Origin: Cryptomeria japonica
Lineage: Eukaryota > Streptophyta > Pinopsida > Cupressales > Cupressaceae
Length of the DNA stretch: 64,000 nucleotides
Direction of reading: 5' to 3'
NCBI RefSeq assembly: GCF_030272615.1
Contig: NC_081413.1
Location: 144,744,476 to 144,808,475, forward strand
The position numbers and the translations under genes are program-made. Below the pieces are notes generated by a model. The model was not told where the DNA came from and did no database searches. It saw nothing but the letters and a program-made list of their open reading frames with translations. Of the stretch, positions 9,760-20,090 are shown piece by piece; within the stretch, counting starts at the first letter, position 1, and every line of letters begins with the position of its first letter.

Positions 9760-11325
9760 GGATGCAAAAATTGGAAGAGTGAATGAAAAGTCTGGAGAAG
9801 ACTTCATAGATATGGCTTTACTGACTATATGGAAAAGCTTCACGGAAGCAGAAATTCTATTTCTCACGGCTTTGCCAGAGGATGGAGTAACAAAAGAGTT
9901 ACCCTATTCAGGGAGATATGGTAGATTGATGAGAACCTGGTCGCCGAGGTCATGGGTCTGCAGACGGAGGGCACCAAATTTTACAGGGATAGGAAGTATG
10001 TAGCTGAAGCATTCAAAATCTTCCCGAAATCGAAGGATGAGAAGGGCTAGCTTGTGAAGAAAGACAACATTTCCTATTACATTCCCCAACAGGTAAAGCC
10101 CTTTTGGCAAAAAGTTTAAAGGGTTTTAATGGAGTATTTAACTGTTGACAATATATTTACAAAAATTTATAACTATCACTTTGCTATTTTGAATCACTTC
10201 TATCATGGGGCCAAAATTTTCCTGCCTTTTTATTTAGCGTCCTCTCTGAATGAGAGTCTTGCTGACCATGCTAAAAAGACAAACTCCTACCCTATAGCCC
10301 ATCAGGGGCTTATATTGCTCATTTATGAACATCTGAAGGACAAGACTAGGGCAACCAAAGATGACCCCCTGATCATGAATGCACATATCTCTGAGAGTGG
10401 CAAAGAGTTAGATTCAGATGAGGAACAACCTAGTGCAACTACCCACAAAATAAGGAAAGCCGACATAGATAATGTAGACACAGAGGTGCACTATGATGTG
10501 GAGGAGGAAAAAAGTAAGGAATCTGAAAATGATATAGAGTATGAAAAGGATGAGAACATTGGTGAAGAGGATGAAGGGGGTAACTCTGAAAACCCTCACT
10601 CTAACCCTATGGGATCAGATAGTAGGAATGTTGCTCTGAATTCTAAGGAGGATGACAATCCTAACTCTGTGGGCATGGAACAGGGTAGGGATTTTGTGAA
10701 CACCATCCTGAATACCACCCGTAACTATGCTCTGGAGTCCTTCAACTTCCAAAAATGGGTTGTCAACAATATTACCAGCATGCAAAGTAAATAGAGGGAG
10801 TTGGATAACAAGATTAATAAGTTGATAAAGGACACTAGGAAAAAGAATGATGAGACGGAAACCAGTGAAGCTGAAGAGGAAACTGAGATGGAGGATTGAC
10901 TAGAAAAAGATTTGATCAAAGGGGATTTGAAACACCTGGAGGATGTTATAAGAACATTGAAAGAATAGACTGAAGAGGATAAAGACAACATCAATTCTAG
11001 GGTCGACCGTACCGAGAAGGCTCTAAAAAAATTCATGAACCATAGTCTCCAGGTCCTTAAAGTCTCATCATAGAACATGAATGCTTTGGTGGATCATCTG
11101 GAAAGGAAAAATCAGGAAAAGAATCTTGTTGTTATTGATGATATTCCAACTTCTAGCACCACCCACTAGACTCCCAGGCGCAGAACAAGGCACAACACTA
11201 CTAGGATGTAGATCAACATGAAAGATAGCCAGCTGAGAGAGGAAAACAATGACCTGAGGGAAGTGGCCAAGGCAATGATGCTCTTGGTTCAAAATGTTGA
11301 GGAATATATTAAAGTTTTCAAGTAA
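9760..11325 (+). pseudogene. LINE downstream ORF (third ORF), unknown globular plus coiled-coil protein
   Basis: A broken frame follows RNase H but lies inside the LINE boundaries. It reads, with stops and shifts, GFARGWSNKR, an IDENLVAEVMGLQTEG motif, FYRDRKY, a helical part with ILNHFYHGAKIF and HQGLILLIYEHL, a long acidic linker (10390-10690), and a coiled-coil tail ending KVFK at 11325. Stops are at CAG/TGG-like codons (for example TAG at 10792 and TGA at about 10898), which suggests decay by C-to-T change. The order globular domain, charged linker, coiled coil is the same as in ORF2 of the X elements, and the VxxVxGLxTxG motif resembles theirs. I infer a distant relationship. The intact portion 10129-10794 is only part of the gene. 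Confidence 0.55.
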
Positions 11326-11496
11326 TTTGTAATGCTGGGTTTGGAGCCAACTTCTTGTCGGCTTCTTGCTATCTTTTTCTTTACTACTGGTTTTTGTGCT
11401 AGTGTTTGCAGCTGTTTTGTTTCATCTCTTTAATGCTTATCTTTCGAATTGTAATAGGGTTTTGGGTCCCCTAAAACCTATTTTTACTTAATCAAA

Positions 11497-11513
11497 AACA
11501 AGTCAGATTGTTT
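11497..11513. repeat. LINE target-site duplication, right copy
   Basis: AACAAGTCAGATTGTTT, pairing with 8387-8403. Confidence 0.8.
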
Positions 11514-12385
11514 TTTTGAATAGCTTTCCCATATCCTATGCTAGTATGTGTTCTGCATTGATTAGATAAGTGTCCAAATCTTCCACAAACATAACATCTT
11601 ACATTCATTCTACAATTTTCTGAATTATGACCAACTTTGTTGCACTTAGAGCATTGATCGGTGGATATATTAGTGTTCTGATAATTTCTTGATCTACACT
11701 GATTTTCTCTATGACCATACTTGTTACAGTTAAAGCATTTCCCATTAAATTTGTAAGCATTAGGTTGTCTTACCAGTTTACTATGATCATGATTGTTTGC
11801 AGTACCAGAGCTTTCACCAACTTCAAAGCCAAGGCCATTTGTATCACCATTAGGTTTTTGATTCTTCAGCATGTCAACAAGTTCCTCTAAACTTTTCTTG
11901 AATTTCTCCTTGTGTTGATTTGCAGCAGCCAATTCACTCTCCAAGATTCCTTTCTGTCTCATGAGTTCATTTGTGTCATTTTGTGTATGCATCAAGTCTA
12001 TCTTCAACATATCATTTTCATGACTAAGTCTTGTGATTTCATTTCTAGCATCATTTAGTCTTCTAAGCAAGTCCTCTTCATTCTTATTCCTATCTTCAAT
12101 TTCTTTACAAAATCTCATAGTCATATCTTGCATTTCATTCTTCATTGTACTATTTTCTTATCTCAGCTTGTTTACTAGATCATTAAGAGTTTCCTTTTCA
12201 TCTTCATCATTCTGCATCTTTTCACAAAGTTCTCTTGTTTTGTTCCTTGCTATAGTAAAATTTTCTTGAAGTCCTCAAATAATATCCTGTGCAGCCTTCA
12301 GATCATCTTCATGTTTGATATTCTTCACCTTTTCTGCATCATAGTCTGAAAGAGTTGTTTCCAATTTCTTTCTTAACTTTTCCAT
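11514..12385 (-). pseudogene. X1 ORF1, N-terminal coiled coil and three zinc knuckles
   Basis: ATG at 12385 (MEKLRKKLE) corresponds to the B start at 27824. Residues ~1-200 are coiled coil. An in-frame TGA follows AAQDII at about 12276; B has TAG at the very same codon. A second stop occurs near 12163. Three CCHC knuckles follow: CFNCNKYGHRENQC, CSKCNKVGHNSENC and CYVCGRFGHLSNQC; the fourth lies beyond the LINE at 8403. A short Gly/Ser-rich linker (LGFEVGESSGTA) separates the coil from the knuckles and is also present in B and, as GFGFSKYEEGETS, in Y. The arrangement fits a Gag-like, RNA-binding, self-associating protein, but it lacks the copia Gag N-terminal domain seen in V and U. Confidence 0.75.
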
Positions 12386-12442
12386 CTCTACCGATGTCAA
12401 GATCTTCCTCAAGATGTTAGGATTTTGAAAATAGAGGACCAA

Positions 12443-12456
12443 GATTTGATACCAAT
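12443..12456 (-). promoter_or_regulatory. X1 primer-binding site
   Basis: The reverse strand reads ATTGGTATCAAATC right after the LTR end ...TCCTAACA. It is a decayed copy of the tRNA-iMet site ATTGGTATCAGAGC that is intact in B. Confidence 0.7.
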
Positions 12457-13246
12457 TGTTAGGATTCCCAAAGATACCAAGAGGGGGGGGTGAATTAGTA
12501 TCTGACCGGTAAAAGAATTTTCTTGAGTTATAACATGAAAAACAGTTCAAAATAGTGTACCGGTAAACTAAAAATAATGTAGTAAAGAAGAATAATAACC
12601 ACAACATAAGAGACCCACCATAACACAATATATTAATGAGGAAACCCGGTGTGGGAAAAACCTTGGTGGGATTTGTGACCCACAATATTTTCTTACTGGC
12701 CAATAAGGGAATATTACTGTTTTACAATAGGGGCCTGCACATGTAGGAAGACCAAGTGCCTAGAGCCCACTACTCAGTTACAAAATAAGTCACACTGACT
12801 TACAAAATTGGATTATACAAATCCAATGTCTTGTACTACTTCATATCAACATCTACTATGCCAGATTCAGTACCGGTTTAAGCTCTGCAATATACATAAA
12901 CCCTTATCCCAATAATTCGTACATTAGGTCTGCTATGATCTTTTCATATTTTTGCACTTCCTAAATGATCTACAATGATCTCATACTTATATGAATCATG
13001 TTACAATCCACCAAGTTGGCTTACAAAAGATTTTACAATTAATTATAAAATATATTTATACAAAATTCTTGTCGGCCAGGGTGCCGGTAATCTTCTTTTT
13101 GGTGTTGGTGATCTGTATGCTGGTGTAGAGTTTGCTGGTGCCAGTGCCTATGTCTGCCTGCAGGTATCACATGATTGTAAGGTTGCCATCAATGACAATA
13201 CCTTCAATCACCTACAATTTCTCATTGGAGTGTGCATTTGGCAACA
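12457..13246 (-). repeat. X1 5' LTR
   Basis: This 790-bp LTR is bounded by TGTTGGCAAATGCACACTCC (from 13246) and ...GGGAATCCTAACA (to 12457). A C-tract plus CTCTTGG motif precedes the end. It shares start, end and internal segments with the B LTRs. The outer flank GTACA (13247-13251) is the candidate target duplication. Confidence 0.8.
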
Positions 13247-13251
13247 GTACA

Positions 13252-13823
13252 GACAGATGAAAAATGGAAAGTGGAAGTAGAGGAGATTAGTGATCAGATG
13301 TAGAAGACATGTTTTAAGAAGAGTGATTCAGATACTGGAAATGAGTCTGCATTTGATTCTAGTGCTGCAAATTCCTTTGAGAATTAGATTGAGGCCTTTG
13401 GCCTAAGGGGAGTCTTCATGCAGATATTTTCTCTACTACCAAATGTTGGTGCAGGAAGATTGGTAGATTGTTAGAAGCTATATTATTGTGGTGCAAATGT
13501 TTTTGAAGGATTTCTAGAAGAGTTTGATGAAATTGAAGAGTCACAGAAGACTTCTTGAAAGATTGTTTGTGTATACAGGGTATCCAAACATATTAGGAAA
13601 AATTGCATTTATTACACCTAAAATTTAGGTGTGCAGAAGATAAAAAGGGACTTAATCACTTCATTTATCACTCTGCATTCGAAGAGAAGAAGAAAAGAGA
13701 GCTTTGCAAGCAAAATTTTCAAAGATGAAAGTATGAAGAAGATTTGCCCTACCAAATTCCTAATCCCGTGGTCAACGTATTTTTTGTTGAAACTTTTCAC
13801 GTTTGAAGTTTGAAATTTGCAAA
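13252..13823 (+). other. Z region upstream of ORF2
   Basis: The first ~350 bp reads as a decayed charged coding stretch with several stops. The rest, up to the ATG at 13824, looks noncoding and A-rich. It sits where ORF1 end and the inter-ORF gap lie in X1 and B. I recognise no domain. Confidence 0.35.
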
Positions 13824-15410
13824 ATGGCCGATTCTGGAACTGCAACCCTACTAGTCATAGATATCACTGAGAGAGCTTGACCAAATTTTAAGAAACACCC
13901 ATTTATATCCATGGAAGATGAACTAGAAGAGTGCATTTTCATCGGTTCCACATGATGTTTTGCACATCAAAGATATTAGGTTTTACACACACTACAACAT
14001 TGAGGAATTGGGAAGCTCACGCTTGTTGAATATCTACAACAAGCAGTTGATTGATGGGAATTTCAGGCTAAAATTAGAATTCCAAGTATTGGGGGATAAG
14101 GGTTTTGTTCAGTTTGCCAAATTTATGATGTTCGATGAACAAAAATGGGTTTGGTACATTCTTAGCAGAATGCATGATGAGTTCATGTGGTTAAACAATC
14201 CCTTCAAGATCACCAAAAATGCTATTAGAGATGTAATTGGTCTATATTCATCTGGTGAGTTTCCCTCATTGAAGTTGGTAAAGAACTAGATTATCACAGA
14301 CGCAACTAGTTCAAGGTTCGACAAAAGAGCCATGACAATCAGTGACATTTTGGAGTATGATGTTAGATTTTCTTCAATGGTGATTGGATATAAAATATAC
14401 TATTCTAGCAGAGAGAACTTTGTCTCTAGAATAACAATATATGCTACCTATGAGATGGTCCAGGAAAATAAGAAATATGACTTGTATGAATTTCTCTAGA
14501 GTGAGCTAATGAAGAACTTGGCAAAAATCAAGCAAGACAAGAAACATCTATTCAAGTACGAAACTTTGATCTTGTTTTTGTTCTTCTACTTCATGAAAAA
14601 AGTTCCAAGAGTTGGACAAGTCCAATGGGATTATGACAGACCTATGGGAGTACAAATCAAAGAGTTACTATATAATGTTGGTGACATTAAGGCCTAAAAG
14701 GCCACTCTCTGGGGTTATTTCAAAAAAATTTAAAGTGAGATGGATGATAGGGAAAGGATCCCTAAGTCAATAGTTGAAAAGTATCAGGATACCATTTTCT
14801 TCATGGTAGATACTGACCAATGTGTGATGGAAGCTATTGAACCCAAGACTATATGGATCATGCCCATGGGGTATGAGGTAGATGAGAAAATATTGGAGCT
14901 ATATGCTCTACATTTATTAAGCAACCCGATAGATCCATCTAAGGAGAGATTTGGAACCTATGCCGAGAAGAGCTTGAATCTACACAAGCAATTAAAGAAA
15001 CCAAAAATTCAAAGGAAAGTCAAGAAGGAAGTGGAAGCATATGCTGAAATCATTGGAATCACCAAAGAGGTGGTCTGGGAGGTGAGAAAGAGAAATAATT
15101 TACTTACTAAGGAGCCTGTATGGGAGAAGAAGGTCAAACCAAAAGTCTCTTCTCCAAATCCTAGACAATCAAGGAGCTTTTCACCCTCCTTCGGTCCTCA
15201 TAAGACTGCAAGCACAACTAAATATTTAGTCAAGTCATCTAGTGGTGGAGAGAAGAGGAAGAAAGTAAGATTTGTGCCTATGAAGGATGATGAGGATACA
15301 TAATCCAATGATGCAATTAAGGTGGTAAAGGCCAAAACAACTAAGACCACTAAAGTTGCCAAGGAGAAGCCATTTGGTGTAGACAAGCCAATCAAGAAAC
15401 CAAAAACCTG
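13824..15410 (+). pseudogene. Z ORF2, retroelement accessory protein, truncated at 3' end
   Basis: The start at 13824 (AAAATGGCC, Kozak-like) matches the ORF2 starts elsewhere. TGA occurs at codon 19 and a frameshift near 13950. The main homologous part then reads YTHYNIEELGS, ILSRMHDEFMWL, FKITKNAIRDVIGL, RFDKRAM, DVRFSSMVIGYK, KQDKKHLFKYETL and KKVPRVG. A segment IVEKYQDTIFF...EPKTIWIMPMGYEVDEKI is followed by a basic tail. Stops lie at about 14287, 14498, 14696 and 15301. All block motifs occur in the same order and spacing as in B and X1, with many amino acid differences, so Z belongs to another lineage. The W LTR truncates the gene at 15410. Confidence 0.7.
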
Positions 15411-16665
15411 TTGGCAAAAATGCAACAAGCTGAGAGGGGGATGAATCAGTTTTCTCACAAACTTTACTAAAATCAAACAAAAAGTCAGATTAGATAATTA
15501 TCAGTGAAAGCACAAATCAACACCACATCAATAACACACATAACACCAAGATTTTTGACGTGGAAAACCTTGTAAAGGAAACAACCACCATGGGAACCTA
15601 CCCACAATGAGATAATACCTTGTTAGGAGTAAATGAAAATATTACAATGGGGAATGCACATGCATTCAGGCACACTGTCTAGAGATCATAGCTCAAATAC
15701 AAATAACAGGAAGGGCTACAACCTTGGGAAGGCTCACTGCCTTACAAAAATATTCAGATTACATTTGAAGAATCATGAACCAATGAAATAGCATCTCCTC
15801 ATGCCAGGTTACAGTTTTGGTTAAGTGCATAACACAAACTTTGTACTTTCGCACTTCTCCTCTACTGCTAAAAGATGAAATCAATGTTCTCACACACAGA
15901 CACAACTCTCTCATGATTATTACATAGATTTGTACAAATTGTCAACCTATATTTCAAGGTTGGCTCAACCCTCAACACATGCAGACCAAAAAAATGTTGG
16001 CTAAGACATGGGCTAGATCCAAATGAATATCACAAACAATAAACACCTCCAAGAATTAGGCCTCAAATATCTGCAACATGCTACAATCATCATGAATGTT
16101 GCATAACACAAAGAACACCATGTGATCAAAAAATAATCAATAACATGTACAATAATCAATACGGACCAACAACATGCATAGGACATGATCTAGAAAGATC
16201 CACAAGAAACATGAATTACCACAACAACAACCGCAACATCACCACTTACTAGTATCTTCATTATCATTATACTAAACCTCAAGAACATTAACTATACTGA
16301 CTATCAAACTGAAAGATTCACTTGCAGACCTCTAAATCATGAACCATCTGAATTAAGAACACACCTGAACATCCCAAACACTCTGCCAAATCTGCAAACC
16401 AAGATATTGCAATTCTGAAGCAATGTGGAGCAAAAACCAGAACACTAAATATCACGAACAACTAAAAAATAAACCTTAATACCAAATCACATAACTCGAT
16501 CAAATCATCACGTAGATCTCTGAAACTTACGCTGAATCAACTAGAGATACTTATCTCAAAACCCACTAAGCAAACCAACTCATCCAATCTGTCTGCAACA
16601 CTAGAATACATAGAGGAATATGTTGACATCAATGACAACATATCCTTCTAGCAAACTTCTCAACA
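15411..16665 (-). repeat. W 3' LTR
   Basis: This 1255-bp reverse-strand LTR starts TGTTGAGAAGTTTGCTAG at 16665 and ends ...TTGCCAACA at 15411, with the C-tract/CTCTCAG motif near its end (15435-15446 on the forward strand). A polypurine tract and RNase H coding lie at 16666 and beyond, so this is a 3' LTR. It interrupts Z ORF2; the left 5-bp flank is AAACC (15406-15410), and the matching copy is outside the window or lost. Confidence 0.75.
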
Positions 16666-16987
16666 ATATCCTACAATTCCCTCCTTTTGTATTGATGTCA
16701 ACATATGAATGTGAAAACAATCAATGTAAAGAAAGAAATTAATAATCAACAATCTCCCATAACTCTCAACAATCTCCTCTGAGATCAGCACATGACTCTC
16801 TCCCCCTTTGACATCAATGAAAAAGTCACATATATAAAGCATAATCTCTCACCCTTAAAAAAAACTCACAAATCTAAACACCTAAACCACAACACTGACT
16901 ACTCCCCCTGAGTAGCAACCTCACTCATCAATCTGGATCACAAGATATCTCTATGAAGTCCACCAGAATGATGTAAATCTATGCATC
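16666..16987 (-). other. W polypurine tract and 3' untranslated region
   Basis: Next to the LTR the reverse strand reads a purine-rich tract (AAAAGGAGGGAATTG) followed by GTAGGATAT. A second motif, CATTGATGTCAAAGGGGGAG, is at 16799-16818. The rest shows nothing else. Confidence 0.55.
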
Positions 16988-17410
16988 TTAGTTCTCATCA
17001 GGATGGGAAATCACCCCTAGCTTCTCTCTAAGATACTCAAATGTATCTTTAGGGAAAGGCTTCATGAAGATATCTGCAATCTGTTCCTTTGTGGATACAT
17101 ACTCCAATCTAACTTCCTTCTTATTCACCTTCTCTCTCAAGAAATGAAACTTGATTGATATATGCTTGGTGTTTGAATGCAACACTAGATTTTTAGAAAT
17201 ATTGATAGAAATTGAATTATCATAGTATATAGTAGTAGGCTCATAAAAAACAACTCTGATATCCTTCAAAATCTACTTCATTCATACCACCTGAGTAGAA
17301 TTACATGTAGCAACAATGTATTCAACTTGTGCAATAGATAAAGAAATTGCATTCTACTTCTTAGTCATCCATGAAACCAATATATTACCCAAGAAAAATA
17401 TACCACTCAT
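16988..17410 (-). pseudogene. W pol, RNase H C-terminal part
   Basis: This is Ty1/copia RNase H. It reads SGIFFLGNILVSW from 17410, then a stop, and an open frame 17269-16988 with SINISKNLVLHSNTKHISI, the catalytic-region block VSTKEQIADIF and the usual C-terminus EYLREKLGV. The N-terminal pol and gag would lie upstream on the reverse strand, but LTR S1 is inserted at 17410. Stops at codons expected to be Trp or Gln indicate decay. Confidence 0.75.
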
Positions 17411-18634
17411 TGGCAATTGGAGGAATTGATTATGTGTTGCATTGATATTTTGTCACTGATGGAAACACCAACTATTTTGGTTGTTTACCGGTTTCTAGTA
17501 TGTTTCGGTAGAGCGGTTGGATTATGATATTGATCTGGTATGCTTTGGTATGCTTTGGTTTATGGAATTGGTTTGGATCTTTCATTCATGCTATTCATAT
17601 GTGTATCACAATCAGTTGGTTTGGGATTTCATGACTTGGGATCTATCATATGTTCTAGTAAGCCTTTTGGTCAGTGGTAAGGGTTTTATTGACAGAGCTT
17701 TGTTGAAGATCTTTTGATGCACTTGATAAGTGGTGCTAGTGCGGCTTCTAGATGGCTTACGGGATGTTTTTGGTTATCTTGTTTGTGTTCCTGTTGATTG
17801 GTAGTATTTCATTTAGGAACAGACCTAACGCTATCTTATTCTACTAGGTTATGGACTGATTTATGTAACGTGTTGGTAGATAATCCCGATGCATTTCCAG
17901 TTGGATCTATTGATTGGATTATGTTGTTTCGGTCTTAGGCTGACATGGTTGATCATTGGATTGCAGGTTTATGTTGTGAATTTATTGTATTATCTTTTAG
18001 GTGGCCTACCTAATTGTTTAGGTCCTAGGTTGGTATAAATATGATGTAAGATCTCTTTGTAGATCATGGGTTTTTGGGATATAGGATTATCTATGTGCGA
18101 ATAAGGTTGTAATCATATGCAGAGGTTTTGGTTAATCACAGGTGACTGAATTGGGTTGGTGAAAGAGGTTTAAGACCTCCAGTATTGAGCTTAGCTGGAA
18201 CTATACTCAGGCATAGGAGATGCTATTCTTGTAGTTCACTCTTCTTTCCGGATTGTAGTCTAGATTTATTTTGTAGTTAGTGAGGCTCCTTTTGTGATGA
18301 GCAGTGCGCTCTAGGCTATTAGCCTTCCTACATGTGTAGGACCCTCTTTTTGTAATCACATACTTATTGCAAAAGTATTATTTGACTATGGGTAAGCTTC
18401 CCATCATGGTTTTTCCCTTTACGGGTTTTCCATGTACAAATCTTGGTGTTATCTTTTGTGGATGGTTGGTAAATCTTCTATGGTTCATATTTATGCTTAA
18501 CTTTTATATCTGCTATTTCGGTATTTAGTTTATGTATTCTGGTAATAAGGTTTTAATGCTTAAAGTTTTTATAATACGTTGACAATTGATTCACCCCCTC
18601 TCAATTGTCCACCGGTTATCTGAGTTCTCTAACA
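17411..18634 (+). repeat. S1 5' LTR
   Basis: This forward LTR of about 1.22 kb ends ...GTTCTCTAACA at 18634 followed by a primer site. The start is placed at 17411 (TGGCAATTGG) because the W reading frame is recognisable up to 17410; TGTTGCATTG at 17435 is an alternative. It contains CACTGATGG near the start, a TATA box GGTATAAATATG at 18032-18043, and CCCCCTCTCAATTG near the end. Its U5 resembles the U1 LTR read in reverse (ACTATACTCAGGCATAGGAG segment), so S1 is a U-type element. Confidence 0.7.
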
Positions 18635-18650
18635 ATTGGTATTAGAGCTT
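18635..18650 (+). promoter_or_regulatory. S1 primer-binding site
   Basis: ATTGGTATTAGAGCTT follows the LTR end directly. It is the tRNA-iMet site with one C-to-T change. Confidence 0.8.
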
Positions 18651-18690
18651 GGTCCTATTTGCAGAAGCTTAACTGCTTGAGGAAGATCCT

Positions 18691-20090
18691 ATGGCATCTA
18701 ATAGTTCAAGTTCATCAAGTTCATCTGCATCTATTTTTGGGAGAGAAATTCCTAGGCTTGATGGAACAAATTATAGAGTATGGAAGATTCAGATGGAGAC
18801 TCATCTAAGATGTCTTGGTAAGGAGATTTGGGAGATTACTGAGAAAGGATATATACCTCATAATCTGACATCTTGCAATCCTCCTCCGATAGGCTTGGAT
18901 AAGGATATTGAAAATGATTGTAGAGATAGAGAATCCCTTTTGTGTGCACTTTCTGATAAGCAAGTTATGGGACTAACTGACAAATCAATTGCAAAGGCTA
19001 TATGGGATAAATTGGAGACTCTAAAAGAAGGTGACCCTACTATTAAAATTGCTAAAATTAATGGTTGCCAGGTGAGATACGAGAACCTGAAAAATGGAAG
19101 AAGATGAAAGGATTACTTCTTTTATGGAGAGAGAGTTAATAAAATTGTTCTCGGAATTCAGTGTTGTGGTGGATCTCTAAGCGAAGATGAAATGGTTTCT
19201 AAAGTATTGAGAGCTTTTGCACCGAATTATAAGATAAAGGATACTACAATGAATGAGTTGAGAAAAATGGAAAATACCTATGTTAATAGGGATACCTTGG
19301 TTGGGAAGTTATTTGCTTTTGAGCTTGAGGAATTTGGTCCTTCTGGAGTTACAAAATGTGAACCTGCTTTTCATACATCTACATCATCTACCGACAAGAG
19401 TGATTAGAAAGCCTTACATGCTAAGGCACTAGAGGAAATAAAGATAGAAGATGAAGAGCTTGAGCAACTTGAATCCTTATTTCCTAGAAGAGCACCTAAA
19501 GGTCCAAAAGGAAGTAAGTATGAAGGAAAATCAACTTTTAAATGTTTTGCATGTAATAAGATAGGTCATTGTGCATCTAGATATCCTGAAAGGAATTAAA
19601 TATTTAAGGAAAGAGATAGAATATATTTTAGGCCTAACCATGATTATCTAAACAAGCATAAGTACAAGAGGAACAAAGACAAATCATGCTACTATGCGGA
19701 TGAGGAAGGTGTGACTAATTTTGATGATGAACTGACACACGATTCAGCTAGTGGATCCAACAATGGAAAGGAATGGGTATTCTTGGCTATCAAAGAAGAT
19801 GATCTTGTACCTAAAGAAAAGGCCCTTGCTGCTAAAGTTAAAGACAAGGATGAATGAGTGATAGACAGTGAATGTTTACACCATATGAATAGAGATAAAA
19901 GAAGTTTCTATCTTTGCAATAATTTGATGGTGGTCTGGTTAGATTTGGAGATGACAAGGCATGCATGATCAAGGGAAGAGGAACTATATCATTAGATGGT
20001 AAAAAAGATACTAGTAATGTCTATTATGTTGAAGGTTTAAGGTATAATATTTTGAGTGTAGGAGAGTTGGTGGATAAGGGATTTCAGCTA
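18691..20090 (+). pseudogene. S1 gag and protease part, copia type, truncated
   Basis: ATG at 18691 starts a Ser-rich N-terminus followed by the copia Gag block LDGTNYRVWKIQMETHL, then CALSDKQVMGL and IWDKLETLKEGD. A shift near 19090 is followed by CCGGSLSEDEMVSKVLRAF. The zinc knuckle CFACNKIGHCASRY has its last Cys changed to Tyr. The protease region reads IDSECLHHM where DSGCSHHM is normal, so the catalytic DSG has become DSE. The frame is recognisable to LVDKGFQL at about 20088 and then stops matching copia; integrase, RT and RNase H are absent. The product would have been the capsid/nucleocapsid precursor and protease of a U-type element. Confidence 0.8.

Larger units (their letters stand above)
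8404..11496 (+). mobile_element. 5'-truncated LINE with an extra 3' ORF
   Basis: The 3093-bp insert is flanked by 17-bp direct repeats, 8387-8403 and 11497-11513 (one mismatch), which is typical of target-primed reverse transcription. It begins inside the RT C-terminal part, carries a zf-RVT segment and a plant-type RNase H (to 9458), then a spacer, a second decayed ORF (about 9760-11325), and a 3' end with GGGTCCCCTAAAACC and TTTACTTAATC followed by a short A run. It lies antisense within X1 ORF1. The RT core and endonuclease are missing, so it was dead on arrival. Confidence 0.85.
4071..13246 (-). mobile_element. X1: Pol-less LTR retrotransposon with a LINE insert
   Basis: Reading the reverse strand: 5' LTR (13246-12457), primer site, ORF1 (12385 to about 8163, interrupted by the LINE at 8404-11496), ORF2 (7858-4463), polypurine tract (4247-4234) and the first 163 bp of the 3' LTR (4233-4071), where Y is inserted. 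Without the LINE the visible part is about 6.1 kb. No RT, integrase or protease motif occurs anywhere in the internal region, although the ends are intact enough to be recognised. X1 is inserted in Z; the right 5-bp flank is GTACA (13247-13251) and the left flank is outside the window. B (26917-32493) is a shorter relative with the same LTR family. Confidence 0.8.
13247..15410 (+). mobile_element. Z: fragment of a third Pol-less element
   Basis: This is a forward-strand internal fragment bounded by two younger insertions: X1 on the left and the W LTR on the right. It holds an ORF2 homologue (13824-15410) and, upstream (13252-13823), decayed sequence that could be the end of ORF1 and the inter-ORF gap. 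Its LTRs are outside the window. It is the oldest host in the window because both flanking elements inserted into it. Confidence 0.65.

Noticed and set aside
9373-9786. 137-codon ORF overlapping the RNase H end
   Set aside because: It overlaps the RNase H frame, has no domain, and is rich in Trp and His by chance; the spacer is better read as untranslated.
13631-13813. Small forward ORF before Z ORF2
   Set aside because: No counterpart in B or X1 at this place and overlapped by an equally long reverse ORF.
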